Positions 40,478 to 51,810 of a DNA stretch of 64,000 nucleotides are shown piece after piece. Made by a program: the position numbers and the translations under genes. The notes under the pieces are model-generated. The model searched no databases, had not been told where the DNA came from, and saw only the letters and a program-made list of their open reading frames with translations. The DNA comes from [Pantoea] beijingensis (GTDB taxonomy: Bacteria; Pseudomonadota; Gammaproteobacteria; Enterobacterales; Enterobacteriaceae). How positions within the stretch are numbered: the stretch's first letter is position 1; each line of letters begins with the position of its first letter. The stretch is from assembly GCF_022647505.1 (NCBI RefSeq), contig NZ_CP071409.1, forward strand, positions 3,968,001-4,032,000, written 5' to 3'.

Positions 40478-40552
40478 CCGATCTCAGCCCGGAACAATTT
40501 GAAAACCAGAACCTCGCTTAGGACTGTTTCCACATTGCGTGGGTAGGATCAG
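40478..40552 (+). mobile_element. Second IS3 right-end fragment
   Basis: About 75 bp encoding [16 protein letters not shown] followed by TTTCCACATTGCGTGGGTAGGATCAG, closely matching the right end at 39233-39305. Two copies of the same IS end thus flank the phosphatase pseudogene and the orfA remnant, with no left end in sight. Confidence 0.85.
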
Positions 40553-40586
40553 AATACTCGCATTTAAACCATAACAAGTGTTGTCA

Positions 40587-40829
40587 TTACCTCAAGAGTG
40601 ATTCAATAACCGCTGAAAAACCGGTGTCTCCACTAAAATCCTTCAGGCTATTTATATTTAACTCATTACTTTCATTAATCTTTGAGATTGCATCTTCCCG
40701 GCTTTTTGCTTGAAAATCAGTACGTGAAAAACCCTGATTTTCAAGATCCTCAGCCTGTGATTTTTCTAATTTATTTAACTCGATTAGCTTGAAATTTTTA
40801 TTGTTAAAAAAGAAAACATAATCTTTCAT
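40587..40829 (-). CDS. Unknown 80-residue protein
   Basis: Starts at ATG 40829; upstream on the minus strand is AGGGATCGACC-ATG, a plausible ribosome-binding site. The product is acidic and hydrophilic apart from YVFFFNN near the start, with no signal peptide or membrane segment. I do not recognise it. A pattern of F-K-L-I-E-L followed by a predicted helix and then beta-like C-terminal sequence is all that can be seen. AT-rich, in the IS-laden island beside a decayed phosphatase; it may itself be a relic. Confidence 0.5.
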   Translation of the reverse strand: MKDYVFFFNNKNFKLIELNKLEKSQAEDLENQGFSRTDFQAKSREDAISKINESNELNINSLKDFSGDTGFSAVIESLLR

Positions 40830-41048
40830 GGTCGATCCCTACGTTCAAATAATCTAAAAGGGCGAGATTTAACTCATCCATATTATATCGTTTATGGATT
40901 AATGGTTATCACGGGCACATGAAACAGACATTAATAATGCATCCTTTCATTTTTTCAAAAAACTATCAAGTCACATAATAACTTGCCCCTTTGGCCATAC
41001 GTTTTCTGTTTATATTATCATGACTTATAATGATGATTTTTAAATTAT

Positions 41049-41175
41049 TATACCTTAAATAATTCGAATTGCATGACAGCGGCGACGCAGTGAATCCCCG
41101 GGAGCTTACTGGAGTAAGTAACCAGGGTGAACGAGGGAAGCCAACGTACAAGCAACTTGAAGTATGACGGGTATA
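41049..41175 (+). repeat. ERIC (enterobacterial repetitive intergenic consensus)
   Basis: 127 bp, the canonical ERIC length. It contains GTGAATCCCCGGGAGCTTAC and the GAGTAAGTAACCAGGGTGA core (the classical ERIC1R/ERIC2 primer sites) and ends AACTTGAAGTATGACGGGTATA. The ends are imperfect inverted repeats (TATACC.../...GGGTATA). A short spurious ORF covers it on the minus strand. Confidence 0.95.
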
Positions 41176-41407
41176 CATTATTTAAATATCTATCGTACGC
41201 GTTATGCAGGTAAGATCAGAATAACCCAGCGCCTACAGTGTGATTTCAACCAGGCGCGAGGTTTGCCCACAACGCCAAAACTGATACGTTCCGCCAGCTT
41301 CCACGCGAAATACAGGCGTACTCTGATTACGGGCTTACTTATTGATTAACAGGGATTTCGTGATGAGATCTTAATCACATATTTCCGGGCATTATCCGGA
41401 GCTGAAA

Positions 41408-41456
41408 ACCGCTTATAGGGCTAAAAGACCGCTTATCCCGTCTAAATAACCGCTCA
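41408..41456 (+). promoter_or_regulatory. Three direct repeats, putative BtsR sites upstream of btsT
   Basis: ACCGCTTA at 41408-41415 and 41428-41435 and ACCGCTCA at 41449-41456, spaced 12 and 13 bp, so each falls about two helical turns from the next. The reported E. coli BtsR (YehT) site upstream of btsT (yjiY) is a direct repeat of ACC(G/A)CT(C/T)A with a 13-bp spacer. All three copies here fit the consensus exactly. btsT starts 130 bp downstream. Confidence 0.85.
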
Positions 41457-41585
41457 ATCAATAATCCCCCCGCTGCGTGCAAAAATTCGTCACGCTATTC
41501 CGGGTAGAAATAGCGCCTTTGCGCATAAAAAATATCAACCGAAGCGATCCCGGCTTCGCGTACTCATTTGAAAATCAGGCCTCCT

Positions 41586-43739
41586 ATGGACAATAAAAAA
41601 ATTCTCAGGCACATACCCTGGCTGATTGTGGGCATTATCGGTGCATTCTGCCTGTCCGTCGTCGCGTTACGGCGGGGTGAAAACGTTAGCGCATTGTGGA
41701 TCGTTGTTGCCTCGGTGTCGGTTTATCTGGTCGCGTACCGCTATTACAGCCTCTACATTGCGCAAAAAGTTATGAAGCTGGACCCTACCCGTGCCACACC
41801 GGCGGTGATTAACAACGACGGGCTCAACTATGTTCCCACCAACCGCAACGTGTTGTTTGGGCACCACTTTGCGGCGATTGCTGGCGCTGGTCCCCTTGTT
41901 GGCCCGGTGCTGGCAGCGCAGATGGGGTATTTGCCCGGTACGCTCTGGTTACTGGCTGGCGTGGTGCTCGCGGGCGCAGTGCAGGATTTCATGGTGCTGT
42001 TTATCTCTTCCCGGCGTAACGGTGCTTCTCTCGGCGAGATAGTCAAAGAGGAGATGGGGCCAGTTCCCGGTACCATTGCTCTGTTCGGCTGTTTCTTAAT
42101 CATGATTATTATTCTGGCGGTGCTGGCGCTGATTGTGGTGAAAGCGCTGGCTGAAAGCCCATGGGGCGTATTTACCGTCTGTTCGACGGTCCCTATCGCG
42201 CTATTTATGGGCATTTACATGCGCTTTATTCGCCCGGGACGCGTGGGTGAAATATCAGTAATTGGCGTGGTCCTGCTGGTGGCGTCCATCTGGTTTGGCG
42301 GCGTGATTGCGCACGATCCTTACTGGGGTCCGGCGCTTACGTTTAAAGACACCACCATCACCTTCACGCTGATCGGCTATGCTTTTGTTTCCGCACTGTT
42401 GCCGGTATGGCTGATTCTGGCCCCGCGTGACTACCTCGCTACTTTCCTGAAAATCGGCGTGATCGTGGGCCTGGCGCTGGGGATTGTTATCCTCAATCCC
42501 GATTTAAAAATGCCCGCGATGACGCAATACATTGATGGCACAGGGCCGCTCTGGAAAGGAGCACTGTTCCCGTTCCTGTTTATTACCATCGCCTGCGGCG
42601 CAGTGTCCGGCTTCCATGCGCTGATCGCATCCGGTACCACGCCAAAACTGCTGGCCTGCGAAACCGACGCACGCTTTATTGGTTACGGCGCCATGCTGAT
42701 GGAGTCTTTTGTGGCGATTATGGCGCTGGTCGCCGCGTCTATTATTGAGCCCGGACTCTATTTTGCGATGAATACACCTCCAGCAGGATTAGGGATCGTC
42801 ATGCCCAATCTGCATGAAATGGGAACCGCCAACGCGCCGCTGGTGATGGCGCAACTGCAGCAGGTGACAGTACAAGCCGCGGCTGCCGTCAGTTCCTGGG
42901 GCTTTGTGATTTCACCTGAGCAAATCCTGCAGACCGCAAAGGATATCGGCGAACCTTCCGTGCTTAACCGTGCCGGCGGCGCGCCCACGCTGGCGGTGGG
43001 AATTGCACACGTCTTTCACAAAATCATTCCCATGGCGGATATGGGTTTCTGGTATCACTTTGGGATTCTGTTTGAAGCCTTGTTTATCCTGACGGCGCTG
43101 GATGCGGGTACCCGTTCTGGCCGCTTTATGCTGCAGGACCTGTTGGGTAACTTCGTTCCTTTCCTGAAAAAAACCGATTCACTGGTCGCCGGCGTTATCG
43201 GCACCGCAGGCTGCGTCGGGCTGTGGGGCTATCTGCTGTATCAGGGCGTGGTTGATCCGTTGGGCGGCGTAAAAAGCCTCTGGCCGCTATTTGGTATCTC
43301 GAACCAGATGCTGGCCGCCGTCGCGCTGGTGCTGGCGACAGTGGTATTAGTGAAGATGAAACGTACACAGTACATTTGGGTCACCGTGGTCCCCGCGGTC
43401 TGGCTGCTGATTTGTACAACCTGGGCACTGGGCATGAAACTCTTCAGCAGCAATCCAGAAATGGAGGGATTCTTCTATATGGCGAAAGCCTATAAAGCCC
43501 GAATTCTGAGCGACAGCACAGAACTGACCGCCCAACAGATCGCGAATATGAATCATATTGTGATCAACAACTACACTAATGCAGGGCTGAGTATCCTTTT
43601 TCTGGTGGTGGTTTACAGTATTATTTTCTACGGTATCCGCACCGGCATTCAGGCCAACCGTACGCCAGCGCGAACGGACAAAGAAACGCCCTATGTGTCG
43701 GTCCCTAAAGAAGGCATCAAAACGTCTTCCGGTCATTAA
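41586..43739 (+). CDS. btsT: Pyruvate/H+ symporter BtsT (CstA family)
   Basis: High-affinity pyruvate importer of the inner membrane, peptide transporter CstA family. 717 residues from the ATG at 41586, almost identical to E. coli BtsT (YjiY) along its length; an earlier TTG at 41568 is rejected by homology. About 16-18 membrane segments; conserved [30 protein letters not shown] near 90-113 ([15 protein letters not shown] before it). It is closer to BtsT than to CstA in the N-terminus (KKILRHIPW) and C-terminus (DKETPYV). First gene of btsT-yjiX-yjiA. Confidence 0.96.
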   Translation: MDNKKILRHIPWLIVGIIGAFCLSVVALRRGENVSALWIVVASVSVYLVAYRYYSLYIAQKVMKLDPTRATPAVINNDGLNYVPTNRNVLFGHHFAAIAGAGPLVGPVLAAQMGYLPGTLWLLAGVVLAGAVQDFMVLFISSRRNGASLGEIVKEEMGPVPGTIALFGCFLIMIIILAVLALIVVKALAESPWGVFTVCSTVPIALFMGIYMRFIRPGRVGEISVIGVVLLVASIWFGGVIAHDPYWGPALTFKDTTITFTLIGYAFVSALLPVWLILAPRDYLATFLKIGVIVGLALGIVILNPDLKMPAMTQYIDGTGPLWKGALFPFLFITIACGAVSGFHALIASGTTPKLLACETDARFIGYGAMLMESFVAIMALVAASIIEPGLYFAMNTPPAGLGIVMPNLHEMGTANAPLVMAQLQQVTVQAAAAVSSWGFVISPEQILQTAKDIGEPSVLNRAGGAPTLAVGIAHVFHKIIPMADMGFWYHFGILFEALFILTALDAGTRSGRFMLQDLLGNFVPFLKKTDSLVAGVIGTAGCVGLWGYLLYQGVVDPLGGVKSLWPLFGISNQMLAAVALVLATVVLVKMKRTQYIWVTVVPAVWLLICTTWALGMKLFSSNPEMEGFFYMAKAYKARILSDSTELTAQQIANMNHIVINNYTNAGLSILFLVVVYSIIFYGIRTGIQANRTPARTDKETPYVSVPKEGIKTSSGH

Positions 43740-43810
43740 TACATCCGAGGGGCAAGATACTTGCCTCTATAAGCCCTGCGGCGGCGGGGCGATACCTTTC
43801 AGGAAAGCTT

Positions 43811-44014
43811 ATGTTTGGTAACTTAGGTGAAGCAAAAAAATACCTTGGCCAGGCGGCCAAAATGCTGATCGGTATTCCCGATTACGATACCTACGTTCAG
43901 CATATGCAAACTAACCATCCGGATAAACCCGTCATGACCTATCCCGAATTCTTCCGGGAGCGGCAGCAGGCACGCTATGGCGGGGATGGAAAAGGGGGAA
44001 TGCGCTGTTGCTGA
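43811..44014 (+). CDS. yjiX: YbdD/YjiX family small protein
   Basis: 67 residues, [32 protein letters not shown] ... the DUF466 pattern with the [11 protein letters not shown](Q/D)ARYGG box and a C-terminal double cysteine. Always found after cstA/btsT; it is reported for the family to be needed for transporter activity. GGAAAG precedes the ATG. Confidence 0.95.
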   Translation: MFGNLGEAKKYLGQAAKMLIGIPDYDTYVQHMQTNHPDKPVMTYPEFFRERQQARYGGDGKGGMRCC

Positions 44015-44033
44015 ATCCTGCAGGAGAACAACA

Positions 44034-44996
44034 ATGACCACGATTGCAGTCACGGTTTTAACCGGTTTTTTAGGCGCCGGGAAAACCACGTTATTACGCC
44101 ATATTCTGCATCAGCAGCATGAATACCGCATTGCGGTGATTGAAAATGAGTTCGGTGAAGTCGCGATAGACGATCAGTTGCTTGGCGACCGGGCCACACA
44201 AATTAAAACCCTCACCAATGGCTGTATTTGCTGCACGCGTTCCAGCGAACTGGAAGATGCCCTGTTGGATCTACTGGATAGCCTCGATAAAGGTGAGATC
44301 GCCTTTGATCGATTAGTGATCGAATGCACCGGCATGGCCGATCCCGGCCCCATTATTCAGACATTTTTCTCACATCCCGTGCTCTGCCAGCGTTACCTGC
44401 TGGACGGCGTGATTGCGCTGGTCGATGCGGCACATGCCAGTGAGCAACTGGATCGGTTTACTCTCGCACAATCGCAAATAGGTTATGCTGACCGCATCCT
44501 GCTGACAAAAACCGATGTTGCCGAAGAGTACAGCCCACTTCTCGACCGGCTACAACGCATCAACGCCCGCGCGCCCGTCTATCCGGTGCTCCACGGGAAG
44601 ATCGATCTTGAGCTGTTATTTAACACCAACGGTTTTATGCTGGAAGAGAATGTTGTTCCGGCTAAACCTCGCTTTCACCGCCTTGTCGATCCACAGAACG
44701 CAGTATCTTCTATCGTGCTGGAGCTGGATTATCCGGTGATCTTAGAAGAGGTATCCCGTGTGATGGAAAACCTGCTGCTCAGTTTTGCCGATAACTTATT
44801 GCGTTACAAAGGTATGCTGTGGATTGAAGGAAACAACCATCGTTTGCTGTTCCAGGGCGTTCAGCGCCTATACAGCGCCGACTGGGATCGTGAATGGCAG
44901 CCTCAGGAACAGCCCCGTAGTACGTTAATATTTATCGGCGTTCAGCTCCCTGAACAGGAAATCAGACAGGCGTTTGCTAAGCTGCGTCCAGATTAA
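44034..44996 (+). CDS. yjiA: COG0523 (G3E) GTPase YjiA
   Basis: Metal-binding P-loop GTPase related to CobW/HypB. The start at 44034 has AGGAG upstream and gives MTTIAVTVLTGFLGAGKTT (Walker A at 11-19). The CxCC metal motif is C64-I-C66-C67, and the ECTGMADP and LTKTD motifs follow. 320 residues. The exact target is unknown. It is 19 bp after yjiX in the same order as E. coli yjiY-yjiX-yjiA. Confidence 0.95.
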   Translation: MTTIAVTVLTGFLGAGKTTLLRHILHQQHEYRIAVIENEFGEVAIDDQLLGDRATQIKTLTNGCICCTRSSELEDALLDLLDSLDKGEIAFDRLVIECTGMADPGPIIQTFFSHPVLCQRYLLDGVIALVDAAHASEQLDRFTLAQSQIGYADRILLTKTDVAEEYSPLLDRLQRINARAPVYPVLHGKIDLELLFNTNGFMLEENVVPAKPRFHRLVDPQNAVSSIVLELDYPVILEEVSRVMENLLLSFADNLLRYKGMLWIEGNNHRLLFQGVQRLYSADWDREWQPQEQPRSTLIFIGVQLPEQEIRQAFAKLRPD

Positions 44997-45036
44997 CCAC
45001 GGTGCGGGAGAGGTGATCTCCCCACCACATTACCGG

Positions 45037-45756
45037 TCATAATCCCAATACGCCCTTAATGCTTTTCAGATAGCGGCGGCTCACCGGCACGGTTAACCCA
45101 TTGCACAATATCAGCTCCGCCTGGCCGTTATCCTCCAGCCGAATCTCTTTTAAATGTGTCATATTCACCAGATACTGACGATGACAGCGCAGTAACCGGG
45201 TACGGCTTTCCAGCGTACGCAATGTCAGTTCGGTAAATCCCTCCTTGCCGGCATGATCGGTCACGTACACGCCGCTCAGACGGCTGCTGACAAAGGCCAC
45301 GTCATCCATCTGCAGCAAAAAAATTCGGCTTTGGCCATTGCAGGGGATAAATTTCAGCCGTTGCTGGCTCTCGGGAAGAGTCGATATATCCTGCGGAACA
45401 GGGATCTGACGCAGGCGCGTTAAGGTTTTCGCCAACCGGGCCGTGACAATGGGTTTTAGCAGGTAGTCAAAGGCGTGTTCTTCAAATGCCTTGATAGCAT
45501 ATTCATCAAATGCGGTGAGAAACACAATATAAGGCCGGTGCGCGTCATCCAGCATGCCTACCATTTCAAGCCCGCTGATCCGCGGCATCTGGATATCAAT
45601 AAACAGCACATCCGGATGAAGTTTATTCACCGCACCGATGGCTTCAATCGCATTCGCGCATTCACCGACGATATCGATATCATGCTCTTTTTCCAGCAGA
45701 ACGCGGAGGTTTTCCCGCGCCAGTGCTTCATCATCGACAATCAGCACCTTAAACAT
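45037..45756 (-). CDS. btsR: LytTR response regulator BtsR
   Basis: Response regulator activating btsT when external pyruvate is sensed. Receiver domain with D54 (LFIDIQMP) and a LytTR DNA-binding domain (about 135-239). The second of two adjacent ATGs (45756) is preferred: it gives 239 residues with the E. coli D54 numbering and a better GGAGGA spacing. It overlaps the btsS stop. In E. coli btsSR (yehUT) lies far from btsT; here they are neighbours, convergent. Confidence 0.96.
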   Translation of the reverse strand: MFKVLIVDDEALARENLRVLLEKEHDIDIVGECANAIEAIGAVNKLHPDVLFIDIQMPRISGLEMVGMLDDAHRPYIVFLTAFDEYAIKAFEEHAFDYLLKPIVTARLAKTLTRLRQIPVPQDISTLPESQQRLKFIPCNGQSRIFLLQMDDVAFVSSRLSGVYVTDHAGKEGFTELTLRTLESRTRLLRCHRQYLVNMTHLKEIRLEDNGQAELILCNGLTVPVSRRYLKSIKGVLGL

Positions 45757-47438
45757 CATCTCTCCTCCAGCGGTAACCGCAGCGCGACACGGGTAAAGCG
45801 ATCGGGTTCACAGGTTACGCTGATCCCACAGCTATCGCCAAAACGTGCCCGCAAACGCTTATCTACCAGGCTCATGCCTAAACCACTGACGATATTTGCG
45901 GGTTGATACAATCCGGCGTTATCTTCAATCGCCAGGATCAGATATCCCGCGTCCTGGCTGGCCTGAATGGTAATCTCTCCCTTGCCAAGCAACTGTGACG
46001 TGCCGTGTTTAATCGCATTTTCAACAATGGGCTGTAGCGTGAATGCAGGCAGCCGTTGCCAGGAAAGTGCGTCAGGAATCGCTAACCGAACCTGTAACTG
46101 CTCCTGAAAGCGCGCCTTTTCGATGTGTAAATAAGCACTGACGTGTTCGAGCTCATCCGCCAGCGTGACGATTTCCGACGAGCGCTTAAGGTTTTTACGA
46201 AAGAACGTCGACAGATATTGCACCAGTTGTCCTGCCTGATCGCTATCACGACGGATGACCGCCATTAACGTGTTGAGCGCATTGAATAAAAAGTGGGGAT
46301 TGACCTGCGCATGCAGCAGCTTGATTTCAGATTGTGCCAGCAACGCCTTCTGACGCTCGTACTGCCCGGCAAGGATTTGCGCCGACAACAGCTGTGCGAT
46401 CCCTTCCCCTAAGGTGCGATTAATGGAGCTAAAGAGCCGATTTTTCGCCTCATAGAGTTTGATGGTGCCAATGACCTGCTGATTCTCACCCCGTAACGGG
46501 ATGACCAGCGTTGAACCGAGCTTGCACTGCGGGTGAAGTGAACAGCGGTACGGGACTTCATTACCATCCGCGTAGACCACGTCACCGCTCTCTATTGCCC
46601 GCAAGGTATAGCCCGAAGAGATCATTTTTCCGGGTAAATGGTGGTCGTCACCAATGCCCGTAAAGGCCAGTAATTTCTCGCGATCGGTAATGGCAACGGC
46701 ACCGATATCCAGCTCGTCATACAGCACCTGCGCAACCCGCATGCTATTTTCTTCGTTAAAGCCCTGTCGCAGGATCCCTTCCGTCGAGGCCGCGACTTTA
46801 AGCGCCACCGCAGAAAAGGCCGAGGTGTATTTCTCAAACATCGCGCGCTTATCCAGCAAAATACGCATAAACAACGCGGCACCGACGGTGTTGGTTACCA
46901 TCATCGGCGCGGCAATGCTTTCAACCAGATGCAGCGCATCCTGAAACGGACGGGCAATCAGTAAGATGATCAACATCTGCACTAATTCCGCAAAGAAAGT
47001 GATTGCGCCTGCCGTCAGTGGGCTGAAGACTTTGTCCGTACGCCCCCGCTTGATGAGCACGCTGTGCATCAAGCCGCCTAACAACCCCTCAGCAATGGTG
47101 GAAATCATGCAACTCAGGGCGGTCATGCCGCCCAGGGAATAACGGTGCAAACCACCCGTGAGACCGACCAGCCCACCGACCAGCGGCCCTCCCAGCAATC
47201 CGCCCATTACTGCACCAATCGCCCGCGTATTGGCGATAGAATCCTCGATATGCAGGCCAAAATAGGTGCCCATGATGCAAAAAATAGAGAACGTGACATA
47301 ACACAACAGCTTATGGGGCAAGCGAACAGTGACTTGCATAAGTGGAATAAACAGGCGGGTTTTACTCATCAGCCAGGCGATAACTAAAAAGACACACATC
47401 TGCTGCAATAACAGTAAGACTAATTTAAATTCGTACAT
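45756..47438 (-). CDS. btsS: LytS-type pyruvate sensor kinase BtsS
   Basis: Histidine kinase of the 5TM-5TMR_LYT type that binds extracellular pyruvate. The ATG at 47438 gives [14 protein letters not shown] as in E. coli; 560 residues. Six membrane segments (about 1-190) hold the arginines and cysteine/serine of the pyruvate site ([19 protein letters not shown]). A GAF domain (about 210-345) and the LytS kinase region with the phospho-His in [13 protein letters not shown] follow. The C-terminal ATPase contains the N-box IVENAIKHG. Confidence 0.96.
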   Translation of the reverse strand: MYEFKLVLLLLQQMCVFLVIAWLMSKTRLFIPLMQVTVRLPHKLLCYVTFSIFCIMGTYFGLHIEDSIANTRAIGAVMGGLLGGPLVGGLVGLTGGLHRYSLGGMTALSCMISTIAEGLLGGLMHSVLIKRGRTDKVFSPLTAGAITFFAELVQMLIILLIARPFQDALHLVESIAAPMMVTNTVGAALFMRILLDKRAMFEKYTSAFSAVALKVAASTEGILRQGFNEENSMRVAQVLYDELDIGAVAITDREKLLAFTGIGDDHHLPGKMISSGYTLRAIESGDVVYADGNEVPYRCSLHPQCKLGSTLVIPLRGENQQVIGTIKLYEAKNRLFSSINRTLGEGIAQLLSAQILAGQYERQKALLAQSEIKLLHAQVNPHFLFNALNTLMAVIRRDSDQAGQLVQYLSTFFRKNLKRSSEIVTLADELEHVSAYLHIEKARFQEQLQVRLAIPDALSWQRLPAFTLQPIVENAIKHGTSQLLGKGEITIQASQDAGYLILAIEDNAGLYQPANIVSGLGMSLVDKRLRARFGDSCGISVTCEPDRFTRVALRLPLEER

Positions 47439-47629
47439 ACCCGGTGACCACAAACGCTGAATAACCGCAGCATGCCACGTCAGTCAATTGCGTTCTTTGC
47501 GTCACAACGGAAAAACATAAAATCGCGGGTGCTAAACTACCGAATGTTAATTCTGATATCCGCTAACATCGGAACATTTGCTGCACCGCATCCTTTGATA
47601 ACAATAGTCGGACCGCTCCGGGAGAGAAC

Positions 47630-48025
47630 ATGCTGCCATCACTTACTATCAGCCAATCGATACCCCGTCACTGGATGGATCTCTATGAAACCATCTGGGA
47701 ACCCACATTTTTCCCGAAATGGGCTTCAGGTTTAAGCCAGTCAACGCTGACGCAAGAAGGAGGCTATTGGCTGGCTACAGGTCTGGAAGGCACTGTTCGG
47801 ATTCGCTTCACTCCCCACAATCCGTTAGGCGTCATGGACCATTGGGTCGATACAGGCACCGGTCAGGAGATCTACATGCCGATGCGTATCATCGCTAATC
47901 AGCAGGGCGCTGATGTGATCATTACCGTTTACCGTCAACCCATTATGTCGGATGAGAAATTTGCTGAAGATATCGAATGGGTCACCCGCGACCTGCAAAA
48001 GCTGCATGCGCTACTGACCTGCTGA
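47630..48025 (+). CDS. SRPBCC (START-like) domain protein
   Basis: 131 residues, no signal peptide. The sequence IPRHWMDLYETIWEPTFFPKWASG, then GVMDHWVDT and IYMPMRIIANQQGADVIITVYRQP, then a C-terminal helix, matches the beta-helix grip layout of polyketide-cyclase-like SRPBCC proteins. Such domains bind hydrophobic ligands; no ligand can be named. Alone between btsS and yicG; its promoter must lie in 47439-47629. Confidence 0.65.
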   Translation: MLPSLTISQSIPRHWMDLYETIWEPTFFPKWASGLSQSTLTQEGGYWLATGLEGTVRIRFTPHNPLGVMDHWVDTGTGQEIYMPMRIIANQQGADVIITVYRQPIMSDEKFAEDIEWVTRDLQKLHALLTC

Positions 48026-48210
48026 TTTTTACCGACAGGTTTAGGTTTATTAGTGGATTGTATTTTTAATGCTTTGGTAATCGCGGATATATCCGGATAA
48101 TGCCCTGCATTACATGAGATAAGCTCACATCTATTGCAGCCCTTAGAGAATTTCAGTCGCCTGTACTGGGAGAATCGCTTAGGCTTGCCGCGAATTTTCA
48201 GGAACTGGTT

Positions 48211-48828
48211 ATGTTACTCACCGTCCTTTACATCCTTGGTATCACCGCCGAAGCCATGACAGGCGCACTAGCCGCGGGTCGCCGTAAGATGGATATGTTT
48301 GGCGTCATTATTATCGCCTCGGTTACCGCCATTGGTGGCGGTTCTGTGCGCGATATGCTGCTGGGTCACTACCCACTGGGCTGGGTGAAGCACCCTGAAT
48401 ACATCATGATTGTTGCCGCCGCCGCTGTAGTCACCACTTTTGTTGCCCCCTTAATGACGCATTTACGTAAGGTTTTTTTGGTACTGGATGCCCTGGGGCT
48501 GGTGGTTTTCTCCATTATTGGCGCTGAAGTGGCGCTGAGTATGGGCCATGCTCCCATTATTGCGGCGATCAGTGCCGTGATTACCGGTGTATTCGGTGGC
48601 GTACTGCGCGACATGTTCTGCAATCGCATTCCGCTGGTATTTCAGAAAGAACTCTATGCGGGTATCGCTTTCGCTTCCGGCTGGATCTACATTCTGCTGC
48701 TGAAAACCGCGCTCTCAAACGAGACCGTAATTATTATTACCCTGCTGTTTGGCTTTATCTCCCGATTATTAGCACTGCGCTTTAAGCTGGGCTTGCCCAT
48801 TTTTAATTATCCTCATCCGGATCACTAA
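48211..48828 (+). CDS. yicG: TRIC-family membrane protein YicG
   Basis: 205 residues, seven hydrophobic segments in two repeats with the glycine-rich [11 protein letters not shown] and [14 protein letters not shown] kink motifs of the UPF0126/TRIC cation-channel family. Probably an inner-membrane cation channel; the ion is not shown by the sequence. Convergent with ligB, as in E. coli. 48026-48210 is non-coding. Confidence 0.93.
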   Translation: MLLTVLYILGITAEAMTGALAAGRRKMDMFGVIIIASVTAIGGGSVRDMLLGHYPLGWVKHPEYIMIVAAAAVVTTFVAPLMTHLRKVFLVLDALGLVVFSIIGAEVALSMGHAPIIAAISAVITGVFGGVLRDMFCNRIPLVFQKELYAGIAFASGWIYILLLKTALSNETVIIITLLFGFISRLLALRFKLGLPIFNYPHPDH

Positions 48829-48904
48829 GCCACCCGCGCAACCTTTATGAGGAAAGGTCGCCACTAATGAGGTGGGGGCAACGGCTGGTGCGGCTGTCGC
48901 AAGC

Positions 48905-50824
<1,920 letters not shown>

Positions 50825-50834
50825 TCAAGAATAA

Positions 50835-51460
<626 letters not shown>

Positions 51461-51513
51461 AGACAACTCAGTATGATGCCGAGTCATTTCGTCACCCGTG
51501 GAGTATCACATTT

Positions 51514-51789
51514 ATGGCACGCGTAACCGTACAGGACGCAGTAGAGAAAATTGGCAACCGCTTTGACCTGGTTCTGGTCGCTGCACGTCGCGCACGTCAG
51601 ATGCAGGTTGGCGGTAAAGATGCACTGGTCCCGGAAGAGAACGATAAATCTACCGTTATCGCCCTCCGCGAGATCGAAGAAGGTCTGATCACCAACCAGA
51701 TTCTGGATGTCCGTGATCGCCAGGAGCAGCAAGAGCAGGAAGCCGCTGAATTACAGGCCGTCACCGCTATCGCTGAAGGTCGTCGTTAA
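51514..51789 (+). CDS. rpoZ: RNA polymerase omega subunit
   Basis: 91 residues, [31 protein letters not shown], identical in layout to E. coli omega. Omega helps assemble the beta' subunit and forms one ppGpp-binding site. It lies between gmk and spoT. Confidence 0.98.
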   Translation: MARVTVQDAVEKIGNRFDLVLVAARRARQMQVGGKDALVPEENDKSTVIALREIEEGLITNQILDVRDRQEQQEQEAAELQAVTAIAEGRR

Positions 51790-51810
51790 TTAGCTGCCGG
51801 AAGGCTCGCC

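Noticed and set aside
40966..41178. 70-residue minus-strand ORF
   Set aside because: It lies almost entirely inside the ERIC repeat and is a known type of spurious ORF.
41164..41349. Small plus-strand ORF after the ERIC
   Set aside because: Starts within the repeat, has no ribosome-binding site, and its sequence has no recognisable features.
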